Below are positions 25,107 to 33,991 of a DNA stretch of 64,000 bases, one piece after another. The position numbers and the translations under genes were made by a program. Origin of the DNA: Halobellus litoreus (GTDB taxonomy: Archaea > Halobacteriota > Halobacteria > Halobacteriales > Haloferacaceae). A model generated the notes under the pieces. That model saw nothing but the letters and a program-made list of their open reading frames with translations, did not search any database and was not told the origin of the DNA. The stretch spans positions 248,001-312,000 of the forward strand of contig NZ_JANHAW010000003.1 in NCBI RefSeq assembly GCF_024464595.1. Direction: 5' to 3'. The stretch's first letter is position 1. Each line of letters opens with the position of its first letter.

Positions 25107-27944
25107 ATGGCACGCAAGCTGGCAGGCGAGGACTTCGATAGCGACAGGTCCACCCAGGTCGAGGAATCGGACGACGAGCACACGGACGGCGGGCGGTTGC
25201 TGAACCGGCGCGACTACGTGAAACTGAGCGCGGTGACGGCGGGGACGGTCATCGCGTCGACTGGAGTAGGCTCGGCTGCTGTCGAACGGCACGGGATCCA
25301 GTTCGATCGCGTGCTCGACGCCGTCGAGGATCTCGGTATGGATCCGAACGGCGACGACCCGATAGATTCGGCGTTAAGCAGCGCGTACGAGACCGGAACG
25401 TTGATCGAGTTCCCGGAAGGAACGTATCGGATCGACGACGAGGCACCGATCTCTGGGTCGAAGAGTCGGTTCGGAATGAGAGGTCTCGGTGACTCCCAAC
25501 GGGACGTCCAGTTCGTGTTTCCGAACGCCGCCTCGTCGGACGGCTATTGGGCCTTCCGTCAGTACGGCGGTACGGACGTACTGTACGAGAACTTCTCGAT
25601 CCAACTGACCGACGACCACGAAACCAGCGTCTCGATCCAATTCGACGTGAACGACAACGGGCTCGCGATCGACCTCGAGTGGCTCGGATTCATTCCGCCA
25701 CAGGTCGAATCGAACGGGTCCCTGCTCCGGATGAACGTCGACGGCGACCGCGGCGCGACGACGGAGGGCGTCAACATCGCGCGACGTATCACGATGGGGA
25801 AGCAGGGCAGCCACCTCGGCGGTCATATGTCTTCGACGGACGACACTCCCGGCACCACGTTTATGCGTCACGATACGTCGCATATCGGTGAGTTGCGGCT
25901 CGAGGACGTCCACTTCGAGCAGTGCGGGCACAACGCGATGCGGTCGACGAACAACGACGGGGTCGTCACGGTCAAAGGCGGGTACTTCCTGAACTGTGAC
26001 GTCTCGAGCCTCCGTTTCCAGGGCGGGGACCACCCGACGAAGACGTCAGTCATCGACGGGGCGCACATCGAAAAAGACCACTCGAAGCTCAACGACACCG
26101 GCGGCACCGAACCGCATCAAGGGGCGGGCATTATGGTCGACAGTCGCGTCGGTAACTCGGGTCTCGTGATCAGAAACTGCGACATCGAGTACAAGGACCT
26201 CTCGGTCGCGCCCGACAACGCTGGCTCCCTGTGGGGAGTAATCCGTGTCACCGACACCGCCAACAGCAACCCGGGTGGTATCACCATCGAGAACACCCGA
26301 ATCCACAACGAAACCCTCGCGCCGAACCTCTGGTTCCAGACTATCGATTCGGGGGCCAAGCAGCCGCACGAAGTCGTCTTAGACGGCGTTCATCTCACCT
26401 CTGAGTCGGAGAAATCGAGGAATATCGACTCGTTGGTGTACTTCGAGGAGGGCCGAGATGGGTCCGTGATCCGGAACTGTTGTTTCTATGCGCCCAACGG
26501 CGACGTCGACGCGGTCCTGTTCGAGGGATGCGATGACGTCGTCGTCGAGGACTCGAACATCAACGTGACCGGTGAAGCCGTGCAGTTGCAGAACTCCGAC
26601 GGAAACGTCCGGAACATTACCCACGATGCGACCTGTGACGTCCCGGACTTCTCCAACGACGATTCCAACTCGGACGATTCGACCGACGATGACTCGAATT
26701 CGGGAGATTCCACCGACGACTCGTCGGACGAAACCGACGGTTCAGACGGCGATTGGACCTCGCTCGCGGTCGACGGCACCGACTCGGACACCACCTCGGA
26801 GTACGAGTTCGTCGTCGACGGCGACGCACGCGAGAACACCGAACTGAGCGAGTACGGAACCGTCAACACGATCGAAACGCTCGACGACGGCACCGTCCGC
26901 GTCGCCGGCGCGATCCGCTCCGGCGTCGACGCGTTCGACTACACCGGCTCGATTCGGAGTTTCACTGCCGGCGACGATATGGACCTCGAACGAGACGGGG
27001 AACTGATCACCAGAGACGAGGTCGTCGACGGAGACTCCGATACTGACGAGTCGACCGACGACGGCTCTGCCGACAGCGGCTCGGACACGGACGACTCCAC
27101 CGATGATTCGTCCGAGAGTGACGATTCGACGGACGAAACTGACTCGTCGGACAGCGACTGGATCTCGTTCGCTGTCAACGGCACCGACTCGGACACCACC
27201 TCGGAGTACGAGTTCGTCGTCGACGGCGACGCGCGCGAGAATATGGAACTGAGCGAGTACGGAACCGTCAGTACGATCGAGGCGCTCGACGACGGCACCG
27301 TCCGCGTCGCCGGCGCAATCCGCTCCGGCGTCGACGCGTTCGACTACACCGGGGCGATTCGGAGTTTCACTGCCGGCGACGATATGGAGTTCTCGCGAGG
27401 CGGGACCGAGATCTCCCGCGACGAGGTCGTCGACAGCACCTACGAGCATTCTCTGCGGATCGTCGGGACCGGAACGACGTCCACCTACGAGTTCGCCGTC
27501 GACGGCGAGGTCGCGGCCGCGCCGGGGTGTGAAGGAGAGTGCGCAGACGCGATCTCCGGTACCGAGGTTGCGGGTGAACTGTCTTCGGGTACCGCCTCGT
27601 TCCGCTTCGACGGCGACGTCACCGAGTTCTCGCTGGACGGCGAGGCTGGTGTCTACCTCGACGACAGACAGGTCGACGCCGACCTGCTTGGCACTGACGC
27701 GGACCCGTTCCTCGAGAACTGGCTCACCGTCGACGGGATCGAGGACGAAACCTCCTACCAGTTCGCCGTCTCGGGGACGCTCCACAAATCGCCGGACCTC
27801 GGCTCCGCAGAGGCCGACGACGTTATCGAGGACGGGATGGTCATCGGCTCGGTGTCCGACGACGTCGACGGCTACCGCTTCAACGGTGACGTGACGATGA
27901 TGCGGGTCCAGGGGACCGCCGAACTCCGGTTCGACGAGGAGTGA
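25107..27944 (+). CDS. Tat-exported right-handed beta-helix protein with four C-terminal repeat domains
   Basis: The protein has 945 residues. A 33-residue acidic leader precedes a twin-arginine motif (R34-R35 in LNRRDYVKLS) and a hydrophobic stretch ending near residue 58, so Tat export is expected. Residues 60-525 form a right-handed beta-helix with pectate-lyase-like coils and a start typical of tail-spike-like proteins (FPEGTYRID). Asp/Ser/Thr-rich linkers at about 525-548 and 643-684 separate domains at about 549-642, 685-777, 781-861 and 871-945. These share a core like GTxxTSxYEFxVDG and a later GDVTxFxLDG. The helix is paralogous to 29195-30739 and the repeat domain recurs alone at 44766-45212. 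It is likely a surface polysaccharide lyase, epimerase or adhesin; the catalytic site is not recognised. Confidence 0.8.
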   Translation: MARKLAGEDFDSDRSTQVEESDDEHTDGGRLLNRRDYVKLSAVTAGTVIASTGVGSAAVERHGIQFDRVLDAVEDLGMDPNGDDPIDSALSSAYETGTLIEFPEGTYRIDDEAPISGSKSRFGMRGLGDSQRDVQFVFPNAASSDGYWAFRQYGGTDVLYENFSIQLTDDHETSVSIQFDVNDNGLAIDLEWLGFIPPQVESNGSLLRMNVDGDRGATTEGVNIARRITMGKQGSHLGGHMSSTDDTPGTTFMRHDTSHIGELRLEDVHFEQCGHNAMRSTNNDGVVTVKGGYFLNCDVSSLRFQGGDHPTKTSVIDGAHIEKDHSKLNDTGGTEPHQGAGIMVDSRVGNSGLVIRNCDIEYKDLSVAPDNAGSLWGVIRVTDTANSNPGGITIENTRIHNETLAPNLWFQTIDSGAKQPHEVVLDGVHLTSESEKSRNIDSLVYFEEGRDGSVIRNCCFYAPNGDVDAVLFEGCDDVVVEDSNINVTGEAVQLQNSDGNVRNITHDATCDVPDFSNDDSNSDDSTDDDSNSGDSTDDSSDETDGSDGDWTSLAVDGTDSDTTSEYEFVVDGDARENTELSEYGTVNTIETLDDGTVRVAGAIRSGVDAFDYTGSIRSFTAGDDMDLERDGELITRDEVVDGDSDTDESTDDGSADSGSDTDDSTDDSSESDDSTDETDSSDSDWISFAVNGTDSDTTSEYEFVVDGDARENMELSEYGTVSTIEALDDGTVRVAGAIRSGVDAFDYTGAIRSFTAGDDMEFSRGGTEISRDEVVDSTYEHSLRIVGTGTTSTYEFAVDGEVAAAPGCEGECADAISGTEVAGELSSGTASFRFDGDVTEFSLDGEAGVYLDDRQVDADLLGTDADPFLENWLTVDGIEDETSYQFAVSGTLHKSPDLGSAEADDVIEDGMVIGSVSDDVDGYRFNGDVTMMRVQGTAELRFDEE
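26773..26983 (+). repeat. 211-bp intragenic direct repeat, copy 1
   Basis: This segment recurs 405 nt downstream at 27178-27388 with about 11 mismatches by my reading. It encodes the core of the first C-terminal domain of the beta-helix protein. Confidence 0.85.
27178..27388 (+). repeat. 211-bp intragenic direct repeat, copy 2
   Basis: This is the second copy of the repeat at 26773-26983 and encodes the core of the second C-terminal domain. Near identity at third positions points to recent duplication or conversion. Confidence 0.85.
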
Positions 27945-28111
27945 TCACTCGTCGGATCGGGGCATCCCCCCGTTCCGACCCATCAGTGTAGCGAACAGTT
28001 CGGCCGATCGCCTGCCGCGTGGATTTCTGCTCGCGGGTCGAACGCACGTGTTCGATCCCCGGGGCTTCTGACACTGGCCGCTCGTTCGTTTCGTTGGCCG
28101 TTTCGACACTC

Positions 28112-29092
28112 TCAGGGGTTTTTGCCCGCTTTCACGCCGCTGAGTCTCCGCTTGATCCGGCTCGCTGGTTCGAAGGTGAACGGTCCACCGAGGGCCAGAC
28201 AGAGGTACAGGTACGTTCTCGGATCGAACGGATAGTACGCGAGTGCGACGAGGAGGTATTTGATCGCGTCCCGGTAGTAACCGTTCGAGAGTCCGGAGAA
28301 CCCGAGCGTCTTGGAGAGACCGGCGACGAATCGGCGTTCGGCGAGCGGTCCCTGTTCCGCGGCGAACGCGCGGTGTTTTTCGATGAACTTCGGGTAGGAA
28401 ACGTCGCGCTTCCGTTCGAAGTCGTCGCTGATACGACCGCCGGCGTCGATCCGCCGTTCGACGAGAACCGTCCTCTCCGAGGCGAACGTGTAGTGCTTCG
28501 CGAGCCTGAAGTACCACTCCCGGTCCTGCCAGCTCGGGAACGACTCGTCGAGCAACCCAGCACGCGCGACCGCCTCCGCCCGGACCATCACGCGCGAGAA
28601 CGACCCGACGATGCCGCCGTTCAGGAGCGGCTCGATAGCGTCTCCTTCGACCGAGGACCGCTTTACGCCGATCTGGGTCCCGTTCTCGTCGACGATCCGG
28701 CTCCCGACGGTGACGACCCCGAGGTCGTCCGGTCCGTTTCTGAATCGCTCGACCTGTCTGCTAACCTTCGTTTGTAACCACCAGTCGTCGTCGTCGAGGA
28801 ACGCGATGAAATCGCCGTTAGCCTCTCGGATACCGGTGTTCCGGGCCGCGTTCGCGCCCCGGTTTCTTTCGTGGCGAACGCATCGGACGGTCGAGATGGA
28901 ATCGACGGGTACCTCCCCGAGCGTCTCGGCTGCTGGTTCTGGCGATTGATCGTCGACCACGAGGAGTTCGATCGAGGGATACGTTTGATTGCACACGCTC
29001 TGCACCGCCCGCTTGAGATACTCCGGGCGGTCGTAGGTCGGGAGCACGACGCTCACTAACGGCGATTCCCCGTCGCCCCGGTCGTCGGTCAT
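28112..29092 (-). CDS. GT2 family glycosyltransferase
   Basis: The 326-residue GT-A glycosyltransferase begins PLVSVVLPTYDRPEYLKRAV. It has LLVVDDQSPEPA and the metal motif IAFLDDDDWWLQTK around residue 100. The central WQDREWYFRLAKHY carries the acidic catalytic region. A C-terminal segment (YLLVALAYYPFDPRTYLYLCLALGG, split by a break) is moderately hydrophobic and may associate with the membrane. The ATG at 29092 is preferred to a GTG two codons upstream. It sits between the two beta-helix genes on the opposite strand and diverges from the second across about 100 nt. Donor and acceptor are unknown. Confidence 0.88.
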   Translation of the reverse strand: MTDDRGDGESPLVSVVLPTYDRPEYLKRAVQSVCNQTYPSIELLVVDDQSPEPAAETLGEVPVDSISTVRCVRHERNRGANAARNTGIREANGDFIAFLDDDDWWLQTKVSRQVERFRNGPDDLGVVTVGSRIVDENGTQIGVKRSSVEGDAIEPLLNGGIVGSFSRVMVRAEAVARAGLLDESFPSWQDREWYFRLAKHYTFASERTVLVERRIDAGGRISDDFERKRDVSYPKFIEKHRAFAAEQGPLAERRFVAGLSKTLGFSGLSNGYYRDAIKYLLVALAYYPFDPRTYLYLCLALGGPFTFEPASRIKRRLSGVKAGKNP

Positions 29093-29163
29093 CGACACTG
29101 TACGCGCCGTCGGTGGGGTAACCAGTTAGTTAATTCTCAGTTTATCCGGAAGAAGGGTGTTAA

Positions 29164-29173
29164 CAATATATCC
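29164..29173 (+). promoter_or_regulatory. TATA-like element for beta-helix lipoprotein gene
   Basis: CAATATATCC is centred about 27 nt before the ATG at 29195, as in a leaderless promoter. Confidence 0.4.
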
Positions 29174-29194
29174 AACCCGCTTATCGGACGCAGT

Positions 29195-30739
29195 ATGAAG
29201 CGGCTGAGTCGGAGAGCAGTTCTCGGCAGTCTCACGACAGGACTCATCGCGGTAAGTGGCTGTAACACTCCGGACCAGGCAGAGGTCACGTCTACTGACA
29301 CTCCCGATGCTGTTAGCACCGAAACCCCGACACCCGGCTACGACCTCGGCGGATTCGACCCCGACGCGTACGACATCGAGTTCGATCGCACCCTGCACGC
29401 GGTCGAGGACCTCGGAATGGATCCGTCCGGCGAGGAGCCCATCGACGACGCGTTGAACGACGCCTTTGAAACGGGCACCCGCATCGACTTCCCTCCCGGC
29501 GACTACACCGTCGCCGAGCAGCCCCCGGTCGATCCGCCACACAACCCCTCACGGTTCGGCCTCGTGGGTATCGGCGAGTCGCACAGAGACGTCCAGTTCC
29601 ACTTCCCGAACGCCGCTGATCAAGAGGGGTTCTGGTTCGTGTATCAGAAGGGCGGCGAGGACATCATCCTGGCCAACTTCTCCATCCAACTGACCCAGGA
29701 CGACCGCACGTCCGTCTCCATTCTACTGGACGCCAACGACAACGGTATCGCCGTCGACCTCGAGTGGCTCGGGTTTATTCCACCGCAGATCGAGTCGGCT
29801 GGGTCCTTGCTCCGGATGAACGTGGACAGTGCCAACGGCGCGACGACGGAGGGCGTCAACATCGCACGACGAATCACGATCGGGAAGCAGGGCAGCTATC
29901 TCGGCGGTCACGAATCGTCGACGAATACGACGCCTGGCACCACGTTTATGCGCCACCAGCCGACACACGTCGGCGAGTTGCGGCTCGAGGACGTCCACTT
30001 CGAGCAGTGCGGGCACAACGCGATGCGGTCGACGAACAACGACGGGGTCGTCACAGTCAAGGGAGGGCACTTCCTGAACTGCGACGTGTCGAGCCTCCGC
30101 TTTCAGGGCGGGGACCACCCGACGAAGACGTCCGTCATCGACGGGGCGCGTATCGAGCACGATCACTCGAAGCTCAACGACACCGGCGGAACCGAACCGC
30201 ATCAGGCCACTGGCATTATGATCGACACCCGCGTCGGTAATTCGGGTCTCGTGATCAAAAACTGCGACCTCATTTACAAGGACATCTCAGTTGCACCCCA
30301 GAATGCCGGCTCGCTGTGGGGAATGATCAGATGTACCAACACCGTCGAGAGTAACCCCGGCGGATTCACCGTCAAAAACTGCCGAATTCGGAACGGAACG
30401 GAGGCCCCGACGCTCTGGATTCAGTCCAGGCAGCCCGGCGCTAAGGAACCGCGAGCAGTTACTTTGGAAAATCTCGACGTGCGGGTCACCGCCGAGAAAC
30501 AGACCAGGAGTTCAGTCTGCGAAATACACAGCAACCGCGATGGATCGAGGGTCTCGAACTGCTGCATTCAGGCGGTAAACGGCGACTTCGACGGGGTGAC
30601 GGTCAGCAACTGCACCGACGTGCTCGTTCAAGATTCGAACATCGACGTCAGCGGCGATGCCGTTCACTTGATCAACAGCCAGGGCGACATCTGGAACATC
30701 AGTGTGGAGAGCTTCTGTGGCGACGGCGAGGCGGAGTAG
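29195..30739 (+). CDS. Tat lipoprotein with right-handed beta-helix
   Basis: The 514-residue protein begins with a short Tat signal (R6-R7, LSRRAVLGSL) and a lipobox AVSGC with the modified Cys at residue 23, followed by a Thr-rich tether. The rest is a right-handed beta-helix nearly collinear with residues 60-520 of the protein at 25107-27944. It lacks the four C-terminal domains. Parts are almost identical, including an 80-nt block of perfect DNA identity (29975-30054). The family may cleave, epimerise or bind the surface glycan made by the island. Lipid anchoring contrasts with the free, multi-domain paralogue. No specific catalytic residues were recognised. Confidence 0.82.
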   Translation: MKRLSRRAVLGSLTTGLIAVSGCNTPDQAEVTSTDTPDAVSTETPTPGYDLGGFDPDAYDIEFDRTLHAVEDLGMDPSGEEPIDDALNDAFETGTRIDFPPGDYTVAEQPPVDPPHNPSRFGLVGIGESHRDVQFHFPNAADQEGFWFVYQKGGEDIILANFSIQLTQDDRTSVSILLDANDNGIAVDLEWLGFIPPQIESAGSLLRMNVDSANGATTEGVNIARRITIGKQGSYLGGHESSTNTTPGTTFMRHQPTHVGELRLEDVHFEQCGHNAMRSTNNDGVVTVKGGHFLNCDVSSLRFQGGDHPTKTSVIDGARIEHDHSKLNDTGGTEPHQATGIMIDTRVGNSGLVIKNCDLIYKDISVAPQNAGSLWGMIRCTNTVESNPGGFTVKNCRIRNGTEAPTLWIQSRQPGAKEPRAVTLENLDVRVTAEKQTRSSVCEIHSNRDGSRVSNCCIQAVNGDFDGVTVSNCTDVLVQDSNIDVSGDAVHLINSQGDIWNISVESFCGDGEAE

Positions 30740-30836
30740 CGGCTCGGATCGTCTCTCCGGCTCTCGAGTACTTTCTCCGGCGACTGACCTGGTATGCGAC
30801 GGGTGGAAGTCGCTGTCGGGACGGGTCTGTCCCCGG

Positions 30837-31979
30837 CTACCCGACCGTTCTGGGTTCCGTCGAGAGTCGCGGGGCCTCCGTGAACGTGGCGGGATGACTG
30901 ACGAGAATCTGCCCGTGGTTGTGATCCGTGTTGAACGGATTAATGAGTACCGCTCCCTCCGGCGTCGTCCCCAGAAACGCGTACGCGTTCGCGGTCGGAA
31001 TCCCTGGCACCGTCGTTCCGAGCGCAGGTGACCGTTCGAGAGAGAGCAGTTGGTGCCACCGTTCGTATCCGGACCGCCGCGAAGCAGCAACCACCTGCAC
31101 CGGCCCCGATCCGGTTCCGTCGGTCCCCGGGCCGGTGCTGTCCGTTCCAGTCGTTGCCGCAGTCGAGAACACAACCCAGGCCGTTCCCCCCGACTGAATC
31201 GTCACCGCGTAGAACACCGGCGAATCGACTGCACCAACGACATCAGGAACGGGACTGTCGGTGTCGGACGGTTCGGGAGGGATGTCGTCTCGCGATAGCC
31301 GTAGGATCTCGATCCGGGGGGCGTACGAGCAGTCCATCCCCCAGAGCACCGACTCGGGAGTGAAGGCGAGGTCGACCGCTCGCCAGGTCTGGCTCCCGCC
31401 ACCGACGGGGTGGAACTCGCCGTCCACGAAGCGTCCGATCGCGCTCTCCTCGTTCGTATCCCCGGTGGTCCCCCACAGCGAACCGCTGTACGGGTCGTGA
31501 AAGACGCCGTGGAAGTGACGCACGTCAGAGCGACTCACGTAGGTCGACCATCGCCGGCCGTCGTCGCTGACCACTACTCTCGCCGCCTCGCCGCCGAGGG
31601 GATACTCGGCGAGGTAAAGGCGGTCCTCGTGCCGACAGACGGCGGTCGGAAGCACGCCCATCGGTCCCGATGACTCCGGCAGTCTCCTGACGAGACGCCA
31701 CGACTGTCCACGATCGGACGATTGGAACAGTTCGGCGCCGACGGTGGCCAGCAGCCGATCGCCACCGATCGGCCACAGGTTCGTCGTCGTGACGGATCCC
31801 GTGACGCGATCGAGCAGTCCGCTGATCGGTGGGATATCGAATAGCCGTGCGGCGACGTTCGATCCCGGTATCGATCCGATCCGTTCGAACCCCCGTCCCC
31901 GACTCCACGTTCCGGCGGTCAGTCCTCGGGTGGCGTAGACGGTGCCGTGTTCGACGCCGCCGAGTTTCAATCCCGGCAT
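30837..31979 (-). CDS. Asp-box (BNR/sialidase-like) beta-propeller protein without signal peptide
   Basis: The 380-residue protein has beta-propeller character. Two Asp-box motifs are clear (SSDRGQSW near residue 88, VSDDGRRW near 138), and other blades are divergent. Asp-boxes occur in sialidases, sortilin-like proteins and other propellers and do not prove glycosidase activity. The sialidase catalytic Arg triad and Tyr-Glu pair could not be identified. It has no signal peptide, so it appears cytosolic. It starts directly beside the stop of the membrane protein gene upstream (no gap between 31979 and 31980), so the two are co-transcribed and probably act together on a glycan or its assembly. 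Confidence 0.65.
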   Translation of the reverse strand: MPGLKLGGVEHGTVYATRGLTAGTWSRGRGFERIGSIPGSNVAARLFDIPPISGLLDRVTGSVTTTNLWPIGGDRLLATVGAELFQSSDRGQSWRLVRRLPESSGPMGVLPTAVCRHEDRLYLAEYPLGGEAARVVVSDDGRRWSTYVSRSDVRHFHGVFHDPYSGSLWGTTGDTNEESAIGRFVDGEFHPVGGGSQTWRAVDLAFTPESVLWGMDCSYAPRIEILRLSRDDIPPEPSDTDSPVPDVVGAVDSPVFYAVTIQSGGTAWVVFSTAATTGTDSTGPGTDGTGSGPVQVVAASRRSGYERWHQLLSLERSPALGTTVPGIPTANAYAFLGTTPEGAVLINPFNTDHNHGQILVSHPATFTEAPRLSTEPRTVG

Positions 31980-33872
31980 TCAGGTCCCGCTTATCTCCTG
32001 TCCCGTCTCGGGGTTCCTCGGTGTGACGTAGTACAGGTCGAATCCACCGTTGTCCTGTATGTGATGCACACCCGATCGAGTCCCGATCGATTCGAACGAC
32101 TCCGTCGAGTACCGAAGCTCGCGGTAGGCGATCACTTCCCGGTCCCGGTCGATCTCCGATACCGGGAGATATCTGACCTCCTCGAACTCCCCTGAGAGGA
32201 GTTGGTCGAGGTCCTGATCCCCGTACGTTGAGGCGCCCGTACTCACTGCCGGGCGAGTGTACATTCCCACTCCGGGTGCAAGAGCGTCGAACTCCCTTCC
32301 AGGTCCTCTTCGGATCCCGCTCCACTGGATGTCATCGCTGCTGTGTTCGATCGCCGTCTCGAAGCCGTTGAAGTGCTGATCCGTCACGTGATGCGACGCG
32401 TTGTAAATAAACGGCGACGCGAAAATGGTCGATAGAGAGAGGGCGAGCGCGACGACGAGGATCCCGATTGCGACCGGTTTTGCCATCGTACGCCACCCGC
32501 TCGTCGAGAGCCACGACGCGAGATGGTGGATCATCACGGCTCCGAGGATGGTAACGAACACCATCGCGAACCCGTAGTGTCGGAAGAACAGATGTGACAC
32601 CGGCCCCATGAAGTGGGCCAGGAAGAACGGACCGAGAACGAGTCCCGCGTACCCGAAGTACGTGATGACGGATCGGCCGTTGTGCGCGGCTTTGGCGTCC
32701 CGGTGTGTCCCGTCGGTGAACGGGATCCGAAGCTGGAGGAGCACCGCCAGAAGCGCCAGCACGGAGTACGTCGCCGGGACTAGGAACAGTTTTACGAATA
32801 GCTCCAAGAGCGTCGCCTCGACCGCTCGCGCCGACTGGACCTGGGTCTCGACGGACTCGCCCGGGTCGGTCGTTCCGATGATCGCCTCGTAGGTGGACAC
32901 GAGCACCCGTTCGCCGACGTTGAACACCTTATCGAACTGGAGGACCCACACCAGCCAGACGAGCAAGAGGAGAACGAACACACCGTAGACCGGGCGCAGG
33001 TCCGAGACCACGAGTTTCTCCCGGTTCCGAAACGCGACGTGCAACACGACCAGCGTTCCGAGGAGGATGACGATGTTTAACGCCAGCTGCGGGTGCGTGA
33101 CGACGAGTGTGATCCCCAGGATCGCGAGCACGAGGTTCCAGGAACCGATACGGTCGAACGCCGATCGGGCCGTTGGAGCGCTCGTGAGGTGTTTCACGAG
33201 AGCGTACAGAAACACGGGGAACAACAGCATCGCCATCGAGTACGTGTGGAAATACAGCCCGTTGCTGATCTGATTGATCGGCAGCACCATCGTCCCCGAG
33301 AACGCCGCGATGACGGTCAACCGCCGATCCTCGAACAGCGCTTTCGCCGTCAGCGGAATAAAGATCGTATACAACGCGAAACACAGGGCCGCAAACAGAA
33401 TCATCCCACGTTCGATCGGGACTCCCATCGAATCCGTCAGCAGCGCGGTGATACTGTGCCCAGCAGGATAAAAGAGGTCACCGAACCGCATACGACCCGT
33501 CATAATTTCGGTGGCCCACCCGAGATGGGTCAGCGAATCCGAGCGGCCGTAAAAGCGAAAACTCCTGATGACCGGGAGTGCCCCGATCGTGATGGTAGTC
33601 AGCAGCCCGAGCCCAACCGCTACCCCTGCGTTCCGGTCGCGACACGACGCCAGCGTGACGAGCGCAGCGGAGAGTAACCCGACCGCGGCCCCGACCCAGA
33701 AGACCCTCGGCGTTCCTGCGTACACGGACACTTCGTACCCCGTCGCGGGCGTTTGCCAGGCGCTGATCGTCCCGATAGCGACGGCGAGGAAGCCGGCGGT
33801 GAGGACAAGCTTTCGCCAGTCGCCAGTCGGTCGATCACGAACTGACCCCAAACGATCGCGCATCGGCTGCAT
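31980..33872 (-). CDS. polytopic membrane protein, candidate Wzy polymerase or GT-C enzyme
   Basis: The 630-residue integral membrane protein has roughly 12-14 hydrophobic segments and an extended loop after the second or third helix. That loop contains FYGRSDSLTHLGWATEIMTG, reminiscent of the acidic D-x-x-x-H loop near helix 1-2 of GT-C glycosyltransferases. A C-terminal region of about 120 residues is soluble. Position and topology fit a repeat-unit polymerase, a ligase or a dolichol-phosphate-sugar-dependent transferase; sequence alone does not decide. It abuts the propeller gene without a gap. A TATA-like ATTGTTAT near 33893 would favour the internal ATG at 33863 over 33872. Confidence 0.6.
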   Translation of the reverse strand: MQPMRDRLGSVRDRPTGDWRKLVLTAGFLAVAIGTISAWQTPATGYEVSVYAGTPRVFWVGAAVGLLSAALVTLASCRDRNAGVAVGLGLLTTITIGALPVIRSFRFYGRSDSLTHLGWATEIMTGRMRFGDLFYPAGHSITALLTDSMGVPIERGMILFAALCFALYTIFIPLTAKALFEDRRLTVIAAFSGTMVLPINQISNGLYFHTYSMAMLLFPVFLYALVKHLTSAPTARSAFDRIGSWNLVLAILGITLVVTHPQLALNIVILLGTLVVLHVAFRNREKLVVSDLRPVYGVFVLLLLVWLVWVLQFDKVFNVGERVLVSTYEAIIGTTDPGESVETQVQSARAVEATLLELFVKLFLVPATYSVLALLAVLLQLRIPFTDGTHRDAKAAHNGRSVITYFGYAGLVLGPFFLAHFMGPVSHLFFRHYGFAMVFVTILGAVMIHHLASWLSTSGWRTMAKPVAIGILVVALALSLSTIFASPFIYNASHHVTDQHFNGFETAIEHSSDDIQWSGIRRGPGREFDALAPGVGMYTRPAVSTGASTYGDQDLDQLLSGEFEEVRYLPVSEIDRDREVIAYRELRYSTESFESIGTRSGVHHIQDNGGFDLYYVTPRNPETGQEISGT

Positions 33873-33991
33873 CTGGCACCCCTACGGAAATTGTTATCCA
33901 GGTCCTAAACGGTGCTATACGTCCTGAGAGTACGTTTTGGCTCCGTCTCGGGACGCAATATCGCGGGTAGCCGCGAACGTGACTGGTCAGC

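Noticed and set aside
30837-31979. Annotation as a true sialidase
   Set aside because: Asp-boxes are present, but the catalytic Arg triad and Tyr/Glu pair could not be found and there is no signal peptide.
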